Source: Rhizobiaceae bacterium | Lineage (GTDB): Bacteria > Pseudomonadota > Alphaproteobacteria > Rhizobiales > Rhizobiaceae | Assembly (NCBI GenBank): GCA_023953905.1 | Contig: JAMLJA010000005.1 | Span: 1 to 64,000 of the forward strand | Direction: 5' to 3' | DNA: 64,000 bases | Part shown: positions 60,193-64,000 of the stretch, one piece after another | How the letters are laid out: each line of letters opens with the position of its first letter | How positions within the stretch are numbered: the first letter of the stretch is position 1 | Notes under the pieces: model-generated | What the model saw: only the letters and a program-made list of their open reading frames with translations | What the model was told of the DNA's origin: nothing | The model's database searches: none | Translations under genes and position numbers: made by a program

Positions 60193-61677
60193 ATGACCGA
60201 TTCAAACCGCCTTCGCATGACCGTCATCCGGGAAACGTCGCTCGGGGTCACGCCGACGCCAAGCCCGCGCATGCGGACAGCCCGGATCACCGGCGAAAGC
60301 CTGCAGTTCGTTCCGCAGTTCGTGAACTCGGAAGAGCTGCGCGACGACCGCATGAATGCCGATCCGATCAAGGTGAACGAACAGAATCAGGGCGGCATCA
60401 ACTGGGAGTTGAGCTATCCGGTCGACGAAAGCCCGGAGAGCGAATTCATCCGCTCGCTGGCCTTCAATGCCTGGCAGAACACACCGCAGCGCCTCAATGA
60501 CGGCACGGCCGACAGTGTCATCACGGATGTGGCCGACACGACCGACGTCGTCACGGTGACGACCGGCGCGGCCTTTGCAGAAAACCATCTTGTTCTCATG
60601 TCCGGGTTTGCCAGCGCGGAAAACAACGGCGTGTTCAAGGTGACCACGGGCAGCGCGACCGTGCCTGCCATGCTTGGCGCGGGGTTTGTGGCGGAAGCCG
60701 CCCCTGCCGCCACTGCCCGCATGAAGGTGGTCGGCGCGGAAGGCGATTTGGGGGATATCACCGCACTTGCCGATGGTCTCGGCTCGACCGATCTCGACTT
60801 CCGCACGCTCGGCCTTGCGGCCGGCCAGTGGATCAAGATCGGCGGCACGGCGGACGCCAGCACTTTCGCATTCCTTGTGACCGCCGGCGCGGCGGCACGT
60901 GCCAATGCCTGGGCGCGTGTGACGGCGATCGCGGAAAACAAGCTGACGCTCGACAATCTGCCTTCTGGCTGGACGACGGATACGGGCACGTCGAAAACCA
61001 TTCGCATCTTCTTCGGTGACCAGATCAAGAATGGCGTCACGATGTCGTCGCTCACGATCGAGCGCGGTTTCATGGGACAGGCCGTCCCGACCTATATCGC
61101 GCAGCGCGGCATGGTGGTCGGGCAGGGCGACTTCAACTGGAACACCGAACAGATCGTGACGGGCTCCTGGAACATGCAGGGTCTGACGGGTGCCCAGGAC
61201 ACGACGCCGCTCGATGCCACGCCGGATGCGGCCTCCAGCTCGCGCGTGATGTCGGCCAATGTTAATGTCGGACGGATCGCGGAATCCGGCGTGCCGATCT
61301 CCGCGCCGAACTGGATCCAGAGCGCCACGGTCTCGATCAACAACAATCTCCGCATCAAGACGGCTGTGGGGGCACTCGGCGGTGTCGATATTGGTGTCGG
61401 TGACGTCGGCGTCACCGGTACGCTGCAGAGCTATTTCGGTTCCAATGCCCTGCTGGCAAAGCTGCTCGCGGGCACTGTCGGCAACATCAATCTGCGCACG
61501 GCAAAGGACGGGCAGGCGCTGATCATGGCGATTCCCCGGGTGACCTTTACCAACGGCTCGCCATCCGCCGGCGGACGCAACCAGGACGTGATGCTGCCGC
61601 TGGAATTCATGGCGTCGAAAGACCCGCTGACCGCTGCCCACTTCGTCTACGACCGTCTCGACTATTTCGAGGCGTGA
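60193..61677 (+). CDS. Major tail tube protein
   Basis: Encodes 494 residues (MTDSNRLRMTVIRETSLGVT start). The N-terminal region and the segment LTIERGFMGQAVPTYIAQRGMVVGQGDFNW match long tail-tube proteins of siphoviruses; an inserted Ig-like middle (TTDVVTVTTGAAFAENHLVLMSG) is present. GGAGAAA lies 4 nt before ATG 60193. It is the gene before the tail chaperones, as expected. Confidence 0.82.
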   Translation: MTDSNRLRMTVIRETSLGVTPTPSPRMRTARITGESLQFVPQFVNSEELRDDRMNADPIKVNEQNQGGINWELSYPVDESPESEFIRSLAFNAWQNTPQRLNDGTADSVITDVADTTDVVTVTTGAAFAENHLVLMSGFASAENNGVFKVTTGSATVPAMLGAGFVAEAAPAATARMKVVGAEGDLGDITALADGLGSTDLDFRTLGLAAGQWIKIGGTADASTFAFLVTAGAAARANAWARVTAIAENKLTLDNLPSGWTTDTGTSKTIRIFFGDQIKNGVTMSSLTIERGFMGQAVPTYIAQRGMVVGQGDFNWNTEQIVTGSWNMQGLTGAQDTTPLDATPDAASSSRVMSANVNVGRIAESGVPISAPNWIQSATVSINNNLRIKTAVGALGGVDIGVGDVGVTGTLQSYFGSNALLAKLLAGTVGNINLRTAKDGQALIMAIPRVTFTNGSPSAGGRNQDVMLPLEFMASKDPLTAAHFVYDRLDYFEA

Positions 61678-61771
61678 CCGCCGTTCCGCCGACACGGACG
61701 AATTACGCGCGTAAGTGCGGCGGCATTGTCGGATGCCGCCGCACACTCCCTCCGGCAAGGTAGATACCGAC

Positions 61772-62218
61772 ATGACCATCAAGCTTGCATCGCTGAAGGT
61801 GGATCTTCAGCGCGAGAAAACCGGCGACTGGATCGCCTATCCCGAATTGCCCGGCGTGGAGTTCAAGGTGTCCTCGCTGCATCTGTCAGAATTCGTCAAC
61901 GCCCGGAACGCCCTCAACAAGAGGCTGGCCAAGTCCTACAAGGGCGTCGACGTGCCCGAAAGCGTGCGCCTGCCGGAACTCGGGAAATTGCTTGCCAAGT
62001 ACATTCTGCATGACTGGCGCGGCTTCGACGAGGATTACACGCCAGAAAAGGCTTACGAGTATCTTTCCGACTGGGCCGGGCGCGATGTCACCAGCGCCGT
62101 CCTCTATTGCGCGTCCGTCATCGGGCAGAGCGATGCGGAGTTCGTCGAGGACGCGGGAAAAAAGTCAGGGCAAGGCTCCGCTGGCGCCTCGAAGGCCAGC
62201 AGCGCGCCGACTGGCTGA
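61772..62218 (+). CDS. Tail assembly chaperone (G-type)
   Basis: Encodes 148 residues from ATG 61772. It lies between tail tube and tape measure genes, the fixed position of tail chaperones. A slippery sequence near its end lets ribosomes shift to the next frame and make a longer G-T product. Residues after the slip site (SGQGSAGASKASSAPTG) are low complexity. Confidence 0.8.
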   Translation: MTIKLASLKVDLQREKTGDWIAYPELPGVEFKVSSLHLSEFVNARNALNKRLAKSYKGVDVPESVRLPELGKLLAKYILHDWRGFDEDYTPEKAYEYLSDWAGRDVTSAVLYCASVIGQSDAEFVEDAGKKSGQGSAGASKASSAPTG

Positions 62219-62544
62219 CGCGGCTTGCGGAAGAACATCCCGGCGAGCTTCCGGAGACGGAGCTTGCCGAGATGCCGGAGGATGCCGAGCCGGAAGACTG
62301 GCACGACGGCATCTGGCGCGCCTGGGACGTGCTGAGGTACGACCGGCCCTATCTCGCGATGGGCGGCGAAATGCCCGTCAGTTTCGCTTCCATCAGCGCC
62401 TATGCCGATCGCTACGGCATTGCCGGGCAGGATTTTGACGAGTTCCTGATGCTGTTCCGGGCGATCGACGATGAATGGCTCGCCATCTGCGTCGAACGCG
62501 AGAAAGAGCGGCAGGCGCGCGAAGATGCGAAGCGGAAGCGGTAG
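61772..62544 (+). CDS. Tail assembly chaperone G-T frameshift product
   Basis: A -1 shift at 62155-62164 joins residues 1 to about 131 of the upstream chaperone to the downstream frame (VRARLRWRLEGQQRADWLTRL onward, ending at 62544), giving about 257 residues. The downstream frame has no good ATG of its own at the junction, so expression by frameshift is likely, as in lambda G/GT and most siphoviruses. Confidence 0.75.
62155..62164 (+). other. Programmed -1 slippery sequence of tail chaperones
   Basis: The bases GGGAAAAAAG read G GGA AAA AAG in the first frame, so both G_GGA_AAA and A_AAA_AAG heptamers are available. The -1 frame is open from here to 62544. Confidence 0.8.
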
Positions 62545-62547
62545 CCG

Positions 62548-62958
62548 TCACATATCCGCGGGATGCTTGCCCTTGGCCTTCGGCTTCGGCGGTTCCTTCT
62601 GGAAGACGATGTTGCATCCCTTCCGGTTGGATGTGTCTTCAATCGCCTGCATCTCGCCCTTCAGTCTCGCAACTTCTGCCGCCTGTGCCCCGTCGCCCTG
62701 CGTAAACAGAAGTGCGGGCCAGAAGAGAACAAGGCCAACCGCCATCGCGGCCGTATCTTGCCCTGCCTTCTTGTTCTGAAGTCCTGCGGCGGTCTGCGCG
62801 CGCGACGACACACTGGTTGCTTCGAGCGCCAGCTGCTCGCAGGTCAGGTTCTGGTAAAGCACAGGAGAGACATACGATGCTGAAATATCGCTTGCTCTCG
62901 AAGCGCAGCCTGCCAGCACAACGGCAAGCGCTGCCGCTGCAATATAATTCAATTTCAT
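62548..62958 (-). CDS. Putative lipoprotein, prophage moron
   Basis: Encodes 136 residues. A signal peptide with lipobox LAGC (MKLNYIAAAALAVVLAGCAS) makes it a likely lipoprotein; the mature part contains a hydrophobic stretch (AAMAVGLVLFWPALLF) and a Lys/Pro-rich tail. It is on the opposite strand between the tail chaperones and the tape measure gene, a common place for lysogenic-conversion genes expressed in the lysogen. Confidence 0.85.
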   Translation of the reverse strand: MKLNYIAAAALAVVLAGCASRASDISASYVSPVLYQNLTCEQLALEATSVSSRAQTAAGLQNKKAGQDTAAMAVGLVLFWPALLFTQGDGAQAAEVARLKGEMQAIEDTSNRKGCNIVFQKEPPKPKAKGKHPADM

Positions 62959-63083
62959 GATTTCCCCTCCGTCCCGGCCGATATCAAACCATTCGACCAG
63001 GCATATGTCCAGCGATCTACTTTGCCGGACTGCAGGTAATCGAGCAAAGCCTCAATGACCGTTTCGCTCCGACAGCTGCGCAT
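62955..63083 (-). CDS. Small ORF upstream of the lipoprotein
   Basis: Encodes about 42 residues (MRSCRSETVIEALLDYLQSG start, ending AGTEGKS), with the stop overlapping the lipoprotein start as ATGA. It runs antisense to the first codons of the tape measure gene. The start is uncertain (ATG 63095 or a TTG inside are alternatives). Confidence 0.4.
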   Translation of the reverse strand: MRSCRSETVIEALLDYLQSGKVDRWTYAWSNGLISAGTEGKS

Positions 63084-64000
63084 CAGCGCTGACATGGACT
63101 CGACCGGCTTCCAGGCCGGGGCGCGGGCGCTTGAGCAGTCGAGCGCGCGGGCGGGCACTGCCGTGAACAGTCTGGGCAATAGCGTCCAGCAAACCGACAC
63201 GAAAGTCAGCCAGGCCGGCAATGCCGTGCACCAGCTTTCGATGCGCTATGTCGAGGGCTATTCCGCCCAGGTCAAGTATGAGCAAGGGCTGCGGCGTATC
63301 AACACCGCGCTGGAGACCGGACAGATAACGGCGGCTCGCGCCGAACAGCTGGTCGCAGGCATGACGCAGAAACTTGCCTTCGCCGGTAATGCGGCGGAAC
63401 TGGCAGCGCAGGGCCACATGCAGCTCGCGAGCGTCGTCAGCAACGTCAACAGCAGTCTCAATGTCGAGACGGGCCAGATCGACCTGAATACGGCCGCTCT
63501 GGTTCGCAATAGCGCTGCCGCTAAAGCGGCGCACGCGGCAAACGACAATGCCGGGCGGTTCCGCCGCCAGAACCTGACTTATCAGCTGTTCGATGTCGGG
63601 CAGATGGCCGTGATGGGCCAGAATCCGATGATGACCCTTGTCCAACAGGGGCCGCAGATCGCGCAGATCTATGCCGGACAGGGCGGGGTGAATGCCGCCT
63701 TCAAGGATCTGGGCACGATCCTTGGAACGGTCGCGACACGTCTCGGTCCGATCGCCGCTCTAGTGGGTGTCGCGGCGGCCGGTGTCGGCATGCTGCGCTC
63801 GGAAATCGAGGACTCGACGGGCGTTGCCGTCAGCTTCATGGACGTGCTCAAGGCCATGGTGCAGGTGCCTGCGCAGGCCATCTATGAGTATCTGGAGCCC
63901 GCCATAGCGGCAATCTCACCATGGTTCGACGCCGCGTGGGATATGGTGATCGACGGCTTCAAGCTCGTCCTCAATGCCTTCATCAAACAAAATGCGATCA
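63055..64000 (+). CDS. Tail tape measure protein (5' part)
   Basis: The frame is open from ATG 63055 to the window end, 315 residues so far. It begins MTVSLRQLRISADMDSTGFQ, is helical and Ala/Gln-rich, contains QNLTYQLFDVGQMAVMGQNPMMTLVQQGPQIAQ near residue 175-205, typical of alphaproteobacterial phage tail-length proteins, and a hydrophobic segment near residue 230-250 (LGTILGTVATRLGPIAALVGVAAAG). It sets tail length and is truncated by the window. Confidence 0.88.
   Translation, partial: MTVSLRQLRISADMDSTGFQAGARALEQSSARAGTAVNSLGNSVQQTDTKVSQAGNAVHQLSMRYVEGYSAQVKYEQGLRRINTALETGQITAARAEQLVAGMTQKLAFAGNAAELAAQGHMQLASVVSNVNSSLNVETGQIDLNTAALVRNSAAAKAAHAANDNAGRFRRQNLTYQLFDVGQMAVMGQNPMMTLVQQGPQIAQIYAGQGGVNAAFKDLGTILGTVATRLGPIAALVGVAAAGVGMLRSEIEDSTGVAVSFMDVLKAMVQVPAQAIYEYLEPAIAAISPWFDAAWDMVIDGFKLVLNAFIKQNAI

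Overview
The window is chromosomal DNA of an alphaproteobacterium, most likely a member of Hyphomicrobiales (Rhizobiales) of the Phyllobacteriaceae/Brucella/Mesorhizobium type. The evidence is the envelope cluster order pyrH-frr-uppS-cdsA-rseP-bamA-lpxD-fabZ-lpxA-lpxI-lpxB, the following gltA-gltX-comEC-lexA block, a GTTC-N7-GTTC SOS box, glnB-glnA, and DUF1127 genes linked to anti-Shine-Dalgarno hairpin RNAs. The genus is inferred from gene order only. Positions 1-30743 are host chromosome; 30744 to the window end is the left part of a prophage whose right end lies outside. HOST PART: 78-11302 is one forward run for UMP kinase, ribosome recycling, undecaprenyl-PP and CDP-diacylglycerol synthesis, the RseP protease, BamA and early lipid A synthesis, mostly with 1-4 nt gene overlaps. 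dxr, which sits between cdsA and rseP in many alphaproteobacteria, is absent; a 37-codon ORF overlaps both neighbours by 4 nt there. Reverse-strand gltA and gltX, forward comEC and reverse lexA follow. 17690-22427 is a C4 sugar-acid (L-threonate/D-erythronate) catabolic island: ltnD and otnI face a LacI-type regulator with otnK and otnC, with two matching operator-like palindromes in the divergent promoter. An IS3-family (IS150-like) element at 22500-23925 sits in the loop of what was the otnC/glnA terminator. glnB-glnA (candidate sigma-54 promoter), nnrDE, a condensation-fold acyltransferase and a small membrane protein follow. At 29671-30286, reverse strand, two DUF1127 microproteins precede six stem-loops with the anti-Shine-Dalgarno core in the loop, which fits a CcsR/cuckoo sRNA operon. 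A tRNA-Leu(UAG) gene is the apparent attachment site. PROPHAGE: a tyrosine integrase (30890-32263) is followed by a leftward early operon (36536 down to 32223) of tiny, overlapping genes that includes a zinc-finger/NADAR fusion and a protein with 19 nine-residue repeats. The immunity region (36537-38419) carries a CI-like and a Cro-like regulator, TM2 and HIRAN genes, and a family of TGTGC-N5-GCACA operators at both divergent promoters. The rightward early operon (38219-48639) encodes GcrA-like, GapR-like and DnaA-domain-IV-like proteins, two DNA methyltransferases, HNH and HD enzymes, a proteasome-like Ntn hydrolase, an O-like replication protein with internal iterons, and a NusG-like factor; an opposite-strand BrnT/BrnA pair is inserted in it. 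After an initiator-type tRNA-Met comes an HK97-type siphovirus structural module: terminase, fused protease-capsid, two paralogous small proteins, portal placed after the capsid, a fibre-like repeat protein, connectors, tail tube, frameshifted tail chaperones and a truncated tape measure gene, with an opposite-strand lipoprotein moron. Everything was read by eye; family assignments rest on remembered motifs and gene order, not on searches.
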